64,000 nucleotides of DNA from positions 124,001 to 188,000 of the forward strand of contig JAIWNF010000029.1 in assembly GCA_025093555.1 (NCBI GenBank), written 5' to 3'. Position numbers and translations under genes: made by a program. Below the pieces are notes generated by a model. That model saw nothing but the letters and a program-made list of their open reading frames with translations. It was not told the origin of the DNA and searched no databases. This document shows positions 36,337-48,707 of the stretch, piece after piece. Position 1 is the first letter of the stretch; every line of letters begins with the position of its first letter. This stretch comes from Circinella umbellata. Lineage: Eukaryota > Mucoromycota > Mucoromycetes > Mucorales > Lichtheimiaceae.

Positions 36337-36408
36337 TGCCCGTCGGGCATGCTGGAATTTTTTTTTTTTTTTCAAGGTGTAGAATAGGGCGTTTGTTCGC
36401 GACAAACG
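36337..36408. promoter_or_regulatory. Two palindromic motifs in the fumarase promoter
   Basis: TGCCCGTCGGGCA (36337-36349) is a perfect 6-bp inverted repeat around one base. CGTTTGTTCGCGACAAACG (36390-36408) is a perfect 7-bp inverted repeat around TCGCG. They lie about 180 and 120 bp above the ATG in AT-rich DNA. The symmetry suggests binding sites for dimeric regulators; the factors are unknown. Confidence 0.45.
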
Positions 36409-36528
36409 AGTTGTTTTAGTAAAATAGGGCGAAACAGCTTACCCTGGTCAATAAAAAGTCAGAAAGGGAAGAGAGACTCCGTTTTACGTTTTCTTCTTTT
36501 TTTTTTCTTTGTCATTGTTCATTAAAAC

Positions 36529-37212
36529 ATGTTGCGTTCCCTCACTGCCTCCAACCAATTGAAGGGCATTTATGCTCGTCAAGTTCGTTCTTTGAGCTCT
36601 TCTATTGCTATGTTGGTAAGTTTCATAGGACGGGATTTTATTTTATTTTATTTTTAAAAAAAAGGATAAACACGAGATTTAAGTTGAGAATGGTCTATTT
36701 GACATAAAAGCTTATATTTATATATATAGCAAAAGTTCCGTACTGAACGTGATACATTTGGTCCCCTTGAAGTCCCTGCTGACCGTTACTGGGGTGCTCA
36801 AACTCAACGGTAGAGTATATATTCTATAATATCTATGATTTTTTGTTGATAGGGAGATAAATATCAATAATATTAATACATTGGTTGCTTATCTTAGATC
36901 ATTGCAAAACTTTGATATTGGTGGTGATCGTGAACGTATGCCCGAACCATTGATTAAGGCTATGGGTAAGGCTATTCCAAAGATCTATAATGGCTTTTTT
37001 TGATTGGTTGGATTATATTGATATTTATTGATATTTATTGTTTTTATTTAAATTTAAACAAATTTAGGTGTTTTGAAAAAGTCTGCTGCTACTGTTAACA
37101 TGACCTATGGTTTGGACCCTAAGGTTGGCAAGGCTATTCAAGAGGCTGCTGATGAGGTACGAAAATAATAAATAATAATAACGGAAACCCAAGGATTTGG
37201 ATTATAATGAAG

Positions 37213-37275
<63 letters not shown>

Positions 37276-38985
37276 CTGATGAATTGATAATCATATAGGT
37301 TATTGATGGTACTCTTTTGGATCATTTCCCTCTTGTCGTTTGGCAAACTGGTTCTGGTACTCAATCCAAGTAAGTTTTAATAGCACATGAACAAATTACA
37401 TTATTAGAGAGAGAGATATGATAGATACTAAATATGGATAATTTTTCTTGTTATGCAGCATGAACACCAACGAAGTTATTTCTAACCGTGCTATTGAACT
37501 TCTCGGTGGTGAACTTGGTAGCAAGAAGCCTGTTCATCCTAATGATCACGTCAACATGAGTCAATCTTCTAATGATACGTAAGTTATATAATAATATGAA
37601 AAAAAATTGCGGAATGCAAGGAAGAAAAGAAAAAAGATTTACAGGGGAAGAAAAGATATATTTTATTCATGTATCTAACTTTGTTTTTAATATTATTATT
37701 ATTTTAGCTTCCCTACTGCGATGCACATTGCTGCTGCAGTTGAAATCAACCAACGTTTGTTGCCTGCTTTGAAGGAATTGCGTGATGCTTTGAAGGCTAA
37801 GCAAGATGAATTCAACCATATCATTAAGATTGGTCGTACTCATTTACAAGATGCTACTCCCTTGACTCTTGGTCAAGAATTCTCTGGTTATGTTCAACAA
37901 TTAACCTATGGTATTGAACGTGTTCAAAGCACTCTTCCTCATTTGTATAACCTTGCTCAAGGTGGTACTGCTGTCGGTACTGGTTTGAACACCCGTGCTG
38001 GTTTTGATTCCAAGGTTGCTGCTGCTATTGCTGATATCACCAAGCTTCCTTTCAAGACTGCCCCTAACAAGGTAAAGAAACTCAAAAGAAACGGAGGGGG
38101 GGACAAAAAAAGAGAGAGTAGGAAAGGTTGTGTTTACTGACTGGTGATTATAATTATTTCATTAGTTCGAAGCTCTTGCTGCTCACGATGCTTTGGTCGA
38201 AGCTCACGGTGCTTTGAATGTTTTGGCTGTTAGCTTGATGAAGATTGCCAATGATATTCGTTTCCTCGGTTCTGGACCCCGTTGTGGTTTGGGTGAACTT
38301 TCTTTGCCTGAAAATGAACCTGGATCCTCTATTATGCCTGGTAAGGTCAACCCTACCCAATGTGAAGCCATGACCATGGTCTGCTCTCAAGTTATGGGTG
38401 TAAGTATACATTTTTAAAATTTATGTTATTGAGATTGTGTGTGTGTGATTATTTATACTTGAATCAAATTATAGGGTGGATAAATTAAATAACTAACACA
38501 CAAAAAAAAATGATATATATTTATTAGAACAATGTTGCCGTTACTGTAGGTGGTAGCAATGGTCACTTTGAATTGAACGTTTTCAAGCCTGTTATGATCA
38601 AGAACGTTTTACAATCTATTCGTCTTTTGGCTGATGCTTCCAACTCTTTCCGTAAGAACTGTGTTGTTGGTATTCAAGCCAATGAAAAGAAGATTAGTGA
38701 AATCATGAACGAATCTCTTATGTTGGTTACTGGTTAGTATATTTTAATGGGGGAGGGCGGAAAGGTGGGGAGACATGTGGATGGGAAGAAAAAGTTATTG
38801 ACATAATTATGTTTTTTATAGCTTTGAATCCTCATATTGGATATGATAATGCCGCTGCTTGTGCCAAGAAGGCTCATAAGGAAGGTACTACCTTGAAGGA
38901 AGCTGCTCTTTCTCTCGGTGTTTTGACTGAAGAACAATTTGCCCAATGGGTTCGTCCTGAAGACATGATTGGTCCCAAGGATTAA
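36529..38985 (+). CDS. FUM1: Fumarate hydratase, class II, 493 aa
   Basis: Catalyses reversible hydration of fumarate to malate in the TCA cycle. Exons 36529-36615, 36730-36809, 36898-36965, 37068-37156, 37299-37369, 37459-37578, 37708-38071, 38166-38399, 38528-38732 and 38822-38985 join in phase. The N terminus ([20 protein letters not shown]) is a typical mitochondrial presequence rich in Arg/Ser. The catalytic regions are clear: [48 protein letters not shown] and the signature [11 protein letters not shown] near residues 346-356. As in yeast, one gene may supply mitochondrial and cytosolic enzyme, but I see no second start that proves it. Codons are strongly biased (GGT, AAG, TTG), in keeping with high expression. 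An intron holds a long GA microsatellite. Confidence 0.98.
37215..37270. repeat. (GA)n microsatellite in a fumarase intron
   Basis: About 28 perfect GA units within the intron 37157-37298. Its distance to the acceptor is short (about 28 bp), so length changes could influence splicing. Confidence 0.95.
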
Positions 38986-39308
38986 ATAAAATTATAGAAC
39001 AAAAAAAAAGCACACACATAACCACTCTTATTACTATTATTATTATTATAACTCTGCATTTTTCGTAAATAACATTTTGAATTTCTGATCAACTCTTATT
39101 ATTCTATGTACTCATTCTATATTTTGGTGCAGAGAAGGATGATAGTTACTGTAACCTAAAGGGAAGCGAGGGGCCGAAAAGAAAGACGAGACAAACAGGC
39201 CTCTTTCATAATGATGGTTCTATTTTTTTTCAATTTCCGCATATATATATGAACCTTGCCCACTTTTGACAGGGCCTTTTTCTGAAAGTTTGCATATTTT
39301 TTAAAAGA

Positions 39309-39769
39309 ATGACACGCGCAGTGTTCCTGGGTAATAATAAAAACAATAATATGCTTTTCTTTTTTTTATAATGGCAATTATTCATTTACTAATATTAATG
39401 ACTCTTGATATAATATGAAATAGCTGCTGGTCGACTACGCACATTATCATCGACTGCTAATCGATCACCCATCAATAACTTTTGTTCATGTCATGTAAAT
39501 ATTTTATATACCTTCTACAAATAACGATAAAACTTTATTTTTACTGAATGGTTATGACAATATTTAAAGGTATCGAATAACAAAACTTTAAAGTCAATAC
39601 AAAGACTACCTAACAGTCAAATATTATTAATACAACAACAACAGGTATTAAAAAAAAGTGATTCCTCTTTTTACAATTAATGATTAAAAAGGAAGAAAAT
39701 GTATATAATGTTTCCAATTGGAAGAAAAAGCCTATATTTTAACAAAGTGTGTTTTTTTATGGGACAATG

Positions 39770-39800
<31 letters not shown>

Positions 39801-41225
39801 AAGCGTCACTATACTTCTTTAACTCAAGAACAACAAGGACAAAAATCAATTGTATTAAAAACACCTAAAGGAACCAAAGATTATAATGATAAAGAAATGG
39901 CCATTCGATCCCAAGTCTTTGATATCATCACCAAAGTATTCAAAAAACATGGTGCTGTAACCATTGATACACCTGTATTTGAACTGACCGAGATTTTGGC
40001 CGGTAAATATGGCGAAGATAGTAAATTGATCTATAATTTAGCTGATCAAGGAGGAGAATCCTGTTCATTACGATATGATTTAACAGTTCCATTTGCACGA
40101 TTTGTTGCCATGCATGGGAAAGAATATCAAAACATAAAACGATATCATATCGGTAAAGTGTATCGTCGTGATCAACCAGCCATGACCAAAGGCCGTTTAC
40201 GTGAATTTTATCAATGTGATTTCGATATTGCTGGTACATACGATTCCATGATTCCTGATGCTGAAATACTACGTGTTCTTTGTGAAGCATTGACTGCATT
40301 ACACATTGGTCCTTATACCATCAAGATCAATCATAGAAAAATATTAGATGGTATTTTTGAAGTATGTCAAGTACCTCAAGGTCATATTCGATCGATTTCA
40401 TCGGCTGTGGATAAATTAGACAAGTTACCATGGGAAGAAGTAAAACGTGAAATGATTGAAGAAAGAGGTTTAGAAAGTCACGTGGCCGATAAAATTGGTC
40501 ATTATGTAAAATTACAAGGGGGTCAAGAATTATTGGATATACTTTTCAAAGATCAAGACATTTTAAATAACAAAACAGCGGTGGAAGGATTGAAAGAAAT
40601 GAAATTATTGTATGAATATTTGGAAATTATGGATGTACAAGACAAGTTACGTTTGGATCTAAGTTTGGCGCGTGGATTGGATTATTATACAGGTGTTATT
40701 TATGAAGCAATTACACCAGCAAGTACACATGGGGGTGTAGGCTCTGTCGCTGCTGGAGGTCGTTATGATGATTTGGTGGGTATGTTCGCTGGACGTAACA
40801 AAAAAGGTCAACCGAGTATGAAAGTACCTTGTGTGGGTGTTTCATTGGGTGTAGAACGTATTTTTTCCATCTTGCAAGCAAAACAACAAAATGGAACCCA
40901 AGTGAAAAGTAAAGAAACTGAAGTATTGATTATTGCAGTGGGACGTGATCTTATCAAAGAACAAATGAGATTAGCCAAGGAGTTGTGGGATCATGATATC
41001 AAAGCATCATTTATGTTTAAAAACAAACCTAAATTGGAAAAACAATGGGCCATGTGTGAAAAAGATCAAATTCCACTAGCCATCATAATTGGACAAGATG
41101 AATTAAATGCGAATCAAGTAAGGCTCAAGGATATGCGTGTCAAAGACAAGACTCAAGGAGGTGGTATTATGTTACAACGTTCTAACTTGGTTTCAGAGTT
41201 AAAATCACGATTAAAAGACTTTTAA
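39309..41225 (+). CDS. HTS1: Histidyl-tRNA synthetase, 529 aa with mitochondrial presequence
   Basis: A class II enzyme that charges tRNA-His. Exons 39309-39330, 39424-39494, 39570-39644 and 39804-41225 join in phase to 530 codons. The first three short exons encode a basic, Ser/Thr-rich leader (MTRAVFLAAGRLRTLSSTAN and on to a Gln run). Just after comes RHYTSL, which resembles a presequence cleavage site. The catalytic body starts at LKTPKGTKDY. It has motif 1 with FELTEILAGKYGED, motif 2 VYRRDQPAMTKGRLREFYQC, the His-specific RGLDYYTGVIYE, motif 3 GVSLGVERIF, and a C-terminal anticodon-binding domain. Yeast HTS1 makes both compartment forms from one gene. Here a cytosolic form would need another start or splice form, because the next in-frame ATG (39897) falls after the KGTKDY motif. 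Confidence 0.95.
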
Positions 41226-41449
41226 TCTTTTTTTTTTTTTTTCGCGTTTGAACTCTATTTCTGTCTATCTTTCTATAAATACATTATTATTAATAAACCT
41301 TCCTCATCCTCCAACACCCCTGGGAAATTGAAACAATAAAAAAAAAGAGTGAAAGAGGACCATTCTTATTCATTTGTGTATATTTATATGGTATGTGCGT
41401 GTGTGTAAGAGTTTTGTACAAAGAGCGAAAAAAGTAAGGTGTTATGATC

Positions 41450-42990
41450 TCATGTTTGAAGAAGATATTTACGAATCATCGGTTCAATTTTTGATACCAA
41501 ACCAATTCTTGCATGATCTCGTGCTCGATAAAACCATTGTTCACCTTGTAAATATCGAACATAGATTGGACTATCTTCTTGAGGAGCATGAAGTGCATTA
41601 TCGAAATCTTTGGCTTCACCTAAACGAACACGTGTTTTACTTTGTCGTTCAATAAGAAAAACATCTGCTCCAACCATATCCATTTTAGAACGATCTAAAA
41701 GTGATGCATTAATAGAAGGGTTTTTGAACAATGGTTTTGTCCTTGGTTTTAAAGACGATGTAATGGCTGGTGATGAAGATGCTGACGATGATGATGCTAC
41801 TTCTGGTGGTTTCATACTACTACTTGCTGTTGCTATGGCAGGTGGGTTCTTATAAGCGTTATTGGATGGTGTTGTTATGGGTGTTGCAACAGCTACTGTG
41901 GGTGGTCGAATACCTTTGGATAATGATGGTCCAGATACAGGTACTTCTGGTGATTTACTAGTACTTATATTTCCGGTTGTTGCTAAATCAACAGTTCGAA
42001 TACGAGGATCTCTTGAATGTACACGTGTCAAACCAGGTGCTGGTGAATGAGATTGTTGTGTTTGTAGTATAGGTACTCTACGTGGTGGTGAAACTTGACT
42101 TTCTTTATTTCGAGGTTGTGTAGGTGGTGAATTAGAACGCATGCGTTTAGTAGGTGGTCGTGATAATGATGGTTGTGTTTTTTCGTTTTCAATTGGGTTT
42201 GTTGTGGGAACAGTAGAAGTTCCTGATGATTGTGAAACTGGTACTCGTTGTTGTTGTTGTAATGGTGGCTTTACAAATTGTGTAAGTTGTTGATGTAAAT
42301 TTCCTTTTTGTTCAATATATTCTCGTTGAAAATTTTCAGATAAATCTTTTTGTCTATCTCTTAATACTTTAAGTTCACTATCATAAATGACCTAATAAAA
42401 AAAAGTTAATATTATAACTCTAATTCTATTCAATTGGGGTCAATTCAAATATCTCTCACCTTGATTTGATCCGTAAAATTATCAACAGGATCATTTATAT
42501 TTTGAGAAACAAGATCTTTTATGGGTATATTATCTTCTTTTCCATCTTGAATAATTGTTTGTAAATTATTTAATAGTTCATGTATTTCACCTTGTTTTTC
42601 AACTAAAAAATCCTGACCACGTATATATTCGAAATATCCACTTTTTGTTTCTGGTCCTTGCATAAGGCTTGGGTCAATACGATCCGCAAATGCTGCTTGA
42701 AAATCATTTAAGGCCCATACTTGTTGATTTATTAAACGTTCAACAATACGTTCATGTTTTTTTTGATTATTTTCTAATTGTGTTTTAATTAATATTTCTG
42801 ATGGTGCCGTGGGTGTATCAGGTGCAAGAAATACTCCTGCATTGCTAAAAAAAAATACATTACGAAAAAAAAATGAGCGGCAAAATAAAAAAAAAAATAA
42901 TAATAATGGAAGAGGTATTGCTTTTTGTTTTCTTTACGTTATAGGTTCTTGTTCCAACCAATATTGTAACTCATCATTTTCAGTTGACAT
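41450..42990 (-). CDS. Unknown conserved-looking protein, 459 aa
   Basis: Exons 42990-42938, 42844-42460 and 42391-41450 join in phase to 460 codons including the stop. Order: a short acidic N terminus (MSTENDELQYWLEQEP), a helical region with likely coiled coil (DFQAAFADRIDPSL, EIHELLNNLQTIIQDGKED, then VIYDSELKVLRDRQKDLSEN), a long Ser/Thr/Pro-rich disordered middle, and a compact C-terminal domain of about 90 residues containing DMVGADVFLIERQSKTRVRL and YVRYLQGEQWFYRARDHARI. That last part looks like a small beta barrel and could bind a partner or chromatin, but I recognise no family. An Sds3-like co-repressor subunit was considered and is not supported. It converges on HTS1 and diverges from the J-domain gene, 469 bp away. 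Confidence 0.75.
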
Positions 42991-43459
42991 TGGGAGTGTG
43001 TACTCAATGTTTGTGGCTATAGTAGGAGCAGGAAAAAAGAAAGTTTTTTTTTTTTTTTTCAACGCGAAAAATGATATAGAAATTAATCCTTCCACTGTTT
43101 CCCCAGCCCTTTTTAATTTATTGTAGTAGCTGAACAATTAAAATGAATGATCTACAAACCCAACTCTTTTTTTTAAAAAGAACCCTTTTATTGCTCCTTT
43201 TAGAAATTTATAGTTTTTAAATAATGAAAGATACTTATTCTTGGCAACACAATAGGAAAAGTCATTAAATAAGGTATAAATCACTTGTTTATTGATAAAC
43301 CTAAAAATTGAGTTTAGATATTTCTTTTTTGTGCATAAGTTCCATGAACTGAAACTAATCAACCCCCAAGAACCCTTTTAAAAAACTTGCATATTTTTTT
43401 TTGTTTTTTTGTTTTTCTTTTTCTCTCATTCATTTCAAAAAGTTTTTTTTTTAAAAAAA

Positions 43460-44460
43460 ATGAGCAATCTTCCTGATTATTATAAAGTTCTTGAGGTGGA
43501 CCCTACTGCTACACAATCTGAAATACGAGAAGGTGATATTCTATCCTTATTTTACTTTCAATAGTCTAGTGACTAATTGTTATCTTAAAACTTGAAAAAA
43601 AAAACACTTTTTGAATAGCATATAAAAAACAAGCTTTATTACATCACCCCGATCGACTGGGTGACAATGTCAGTGCAGAAGAACGAGCTTCAGCAACAAA
43701 AAAATTTCAAGTGATAGCTGATGCTTATTATATTTTAAATGATCCAGTTCGTCGTAAAACGTATGATCAATCAAGAAAACGACACGCGCCTTTTATGAGT
43801 GGGTCATCCTCCCCAGATGTGGATGCAGAAGGTGTTTTTGGTGATGTTTTTGCAGATTTACTTAAACCAGAAGGTTATTATTCACTTTTTCTTATGGATG
43901 GCAATAGAGAAGAGAGGGTGGGGGAGAGGAAAAGATGAAAAAAAAGTCCTGTTCGTTTAATTAAATTACTGTAATAATTTAAATTATACGTATCTATGAT
44001 ATATATATATATATATATATAGTGGATCGTCCAGGTCATTTATGGAAAGTTTTAGGTACAGGTGCTGGGGCTGTACTTGGTTTTATCATTGGAAATGTAG
44101 GTGGTGCTGCAGTGGTAAGTATGATTAATAATAATAATAAAAAAAAGAGAAGTGATAGTATCGTATGCCAAGAATTTCTTACATTATAAATATTATTAGG
44201 GTGCAGTTGCTGGTCGAACACTTGGCAAAATCAGAGATAATAAAGGTAACATTATTACTTATTAATAATCAAAAAATAAAAATAAAAAGTAGTATACATT
44301 TTTATTAATAAAATTAAAACTAAATGTATTTATTTATATTTATATAGGTGTCTGCGTATACACCGCCTTCCAAAGATTAGGTGCAAATGAACGACGAGAT
44401 ATCTTGACAGCATTATTAATGCGATTTATGACTCAAGGAGCTTCAGGAATGATGAAATAA
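43460..44460 (+). CDS. J-domain co-chaperone with glycine-rich hydrophobic tail, 192 aa
   Basis: Exons 43460-43532, 43619-43873, 44023-44114, 44200-44245 and 44348-44460 join in phase. Residues 1-70 form a J domain (DYYKVLEVDPTATQSEIREA, HPD at about 34-36, AYYILNDPVRRKTYDQ) that would stimulate an Hsp70. Residues about 118-150 are Gly/Ala/Val-rich (VLGTGAGAVLGFIIGNVGGA, then GAVAGRTLGKIRD), like a glycine zipper that could insert in or associate with a membrane. The C-terminal helix is RLGANERRDILTALLMRFMT. Which DNAJ class it belongs to is unclear. The stop lies 45 bp from the convergent cytidine deaminase stop. Confidence 0.85.
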
Positions 44461-44505
44461 AATATCTCTCTCTCTCTCTGTCTCTTTCTTTTTTTATTTG
44501 TTAAC

Positions 44506-45504
<999 letters not shown>

Positions 45505-47213
45505 AATTAATTACGTATTAAAAAAAAGAAGAAGAAGAAAAAGGGAAAAAAGGGAAAGGGAAAGAAAAAGGGGATTTCGTTTAGTAGGAGGCTATTTAAA
45601 TAGATGAAAGTAATTCAGGGACAGAAGCTCAAGAGGATCCAGATGTTTCTACTACGTACGTACGTACATACTTTTTATTTATTTTTACCATGTTTGAAAG
45701 AAACTTCTAAATTGAGTTATGCTTTCATGAAAAGTAAGTTATTTTTTCCATGGGAACTCTTATCTATAAAGGTCATATTTATTTGCATAAAGCCGTGTGT
45801 AACTATTTTACTATAGTTATATAGATAAATCGATTGTACAGATGACCGTGGTAAATCTTCATAAGCAGCATGTTAAAAGTTTTATGTATTGTTATATATG
45901 TTATAGATGGTATAATCGTTATATCCAGTTACAAGCACGCTTTTTGGAAAAGATAAAAAAAAAATCAGGCAGTTGCAAATTGTATTCTACAATATATTAG
46001 CTTCTATATATTAGAAACATACAAATCTTTCTGGTATTTTTTTCACTTTTGTTTGAAAACATATAGATGGGTGTCTTTAATTATTGGCAGACCAAATGGT
46101 CATAAAAGGTAAAATGAGATTTATGTTATGTGGTTCACACTTTAAAACAATTTCCTTTTTTTAGTTTTCTGATATAATGAGAAAGAAGACTTATTCATCA
46201 GTTGATAAAGTTTATGGCTGTCAGTGACATCATTGTTGCATAATGTTTGTATACTATGCTATTCGAATTATAGACTGTACGTAACTCCAAATCTCCCACG
46301 ATTATTAAGCATTCCGGTTTTCTTTTTTCATCAAAACGCAACTTGACATATACCCTATACTTTTACTATCACTTTACTTTATTATTAAATAATTAATACG
46401 TAGGATGTCTAGGAGCTCCTCTTTTTTGAAAATTTTGTTCATCTCCACGTATATATTCCATGTACGTAATTGATAATTACCAAAGTATTCATACTCTTCC
46501 TTATTTTTTTCGGCTTTTTTTTCTTGAAGTAGATTTAAATCAATCATTTTGAGAATATTAGTTAGTATAAACAACATTTCTTTTTTAATGCAACGTTGGT
46601 TGAGGTGATACTGGTAATAATTCTGTATATTGTTTAAGCATTTATCAAAAAGTAGAGGTAGAAAATAGGGGTGGTATATAAAATCTCGTTTACAATTATA
46701 AATGTAAAGCTTATTACGTATATCACCACTTTGCTTATAAGCAAACGGGTGTGATTAATAAAATACATAGTATTTCCACTTATGACTTTTGATCAATGAA
46801 AGTTAAACTGCCTCAAGTGAGAAGCATATCATTATATATCGCTGTCTATAATTATATGTGTCGTATAATACACATTGTAGTAGCAAACCTCATATCGATA
46901 ACATATTCTTACATATTATATAGATATAAAATTGTCATTCGGTTTGATATATTATTTAGTCTACACGTTCCTATATTGATTTCGTTTTTTATATTGTATT
47001 TTATATTTGGAACTGAACAAAACATCAAAGACTTAAATGTATAATACATACCAATCATCGAATTTGATTTTCTTTTTTAGTGATTGTTCAGTATTACGTA
47101 TCTCTTTTTTTCAACTTTTTCTCTTACGTATCTCTTTTTTTGTTATTTTTGTTATTTTCTTTGTTATTACATAAACTTACGTATTGACAAAAAAAGAAAA
47201 GACGTCCTGTTAT
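45505..47213. other. 1.7-kb gene-free stretch
   Basis: The cytidine deaminase promoter is presumably just above 45504, where a purine-rich tract (AAAAAGGGAAAAAAGGGAAA) lies. The rest is AT-rich, with only short Ile/Tyr/Phe-rich ORFs. A duplicated string ATCTCTTTTTTT occurs near 47100 and 47130, in the region above the RING/RING2 gene. Confidence 0.5.
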
Positions 47214-48231
47214 ATGACAATCATGTCACTCAAAGTGATAGAACACAATAATCAAATAATCCCCATTCGTTGTATTATTTGTTTAGAAGATTATTATTCA
47301 TCTTTTTCATCATCTTCTTTCTCTTCTTCTTTTATACCATTATCAGCACTATTACAAACAACAACAACAACAACAACAAAATCATTCGATAACCCAACCA
47401 CTTTATATACATCCAATGATTGTAATCATGCTATTTGTCAACCTTGTTTAGAAAAATATACAATAAATACTCTTGAAGAACGTGGTAAAAACAATTCAGC
47501 CATCACACCAAGAGAATTAATGAAATTTATCAATTGTCCCTTCCCTGAATGTAATCAAACCTATTCTGTGAATGCAATTATTACAAAAGTATTACCTTTT
47601 CGACAACGATTGGGAATTTGGTCACGTCAATTTATGCTTCATAAAAACAGCGCTTATGTTTCTTTGAAAAAGTTGAAAAATAATTCTATGTCGTCTACTA
47701 CTACTACAACGACTGGTACTGCTGCTGCGACGTTGGCCCATACTAACGTAAAACCTATTGCAGAAACAAGTAATAAAAACGACAAGAAGAGATCAAATAC
47801 TATTACTACTACTAATGGTGGTGCCCAAAAACGTTTATCAAAAGAATTTTTAGAATTGGCATTAAAAGAAGGGTGGGCCCGATGTCCGAACTGTAAATAT
47901 TTTGTTGAACGTCAGGTAAGTTCTTTGATTTCAGGTTGTGCTAAATACGTTTATAAAACGTTTTCTATTGATTTAAAATATGCATACATAATATAATATA
48001 TACTTGATATATAAAATAGGAGGGTTGTAGACATATTAAATGTCGATGTGGTATTCGTTTGTAAGTGTTATTTATATATAAGATATACGTACGTTATTCT
48101 ACATATAATGGATATTAATTTTTGTTATTTATCATAGTTGTTATCTTTGTGGAACTCAATTTTGTAAAAAAGATTCTTGTTATAAAAATCGAGATAATTT
48201 ACATGCTGAATTACAGTCAATGCATTATTGA
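47214..48231 (+). CDS. RING/RING2 (RBR-like) protein 1, 278 aa
   Basis: Probable E3 ubiquitin ligase. Exons 47214-47915, 48020-48060 and 48138-48231 join in phase to 279 codons including the stop. The N-terminal RING begins CIICLEDYY (Cys20/Cys23), is split by a Ser/Thr-rich insert, and continues with CNHAICQPCLEKYT and a CPFPEC pair. After a Thr-rich linker comes a RING2-like module, ARCPNCKYFVERQ then EGCRHIKCRCGIRFCYLCG. Cys237 sits where RBR ligases have their catalytic cysteine (GC-x-H). A canonical IBR domain between the two is missing, so catalysis is inferred. The protein at 61502-62551 is a clear paralogue with matching intron positions. I start at the ATG at 47214; 47223 is also possible. 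Confidence 0.82.
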
Positions 48232-48460
48232 TTTACTGTATTATCTGTTATATATCATTCTTACCCCCCCTCTCTATTAAATCTGCTCAAAACAAAGTTT
48301 ATTATACATAACGTTATAATAATAATCTCTCTCTCTCTTATGCTTTTTCATATAATAATCAACCTGAACTTGAATTAAAAATAAAAACCGTGGCTTGAAA
48401 CTCCCTTTTTTCTTTCTGTCTTTCTTTTTTTTCTCTTTGACATTCTAAGGGGTCCGTGCT

Positions 48461-48661
48461 ATGGGGATCTTTGGATTGTCGGCATTTGTTAATGAACATG
48501 TTACATTAGGCACACAATATACTTGGTCATCGGATTCACAACAAGATAAACATGATTACTTTATTATTGATGGCAATGCTTTTACTTATCATTATGCAAT
48601 GAAAACAAACTTTAATTGGGTTCATGGAGGTATTATTATTACTTTATGTATTACATTTATC

Positions 48662-48707
<46 letters not shown>

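Noticed and set aside
41610..42050. Plus-strand ORFs opposite the unknown 459-aa protein
   Set aside because: Antisense of its Ser/Thr/Pro-rich exon. The minus-strand model has in-phase introns and a complete frame.
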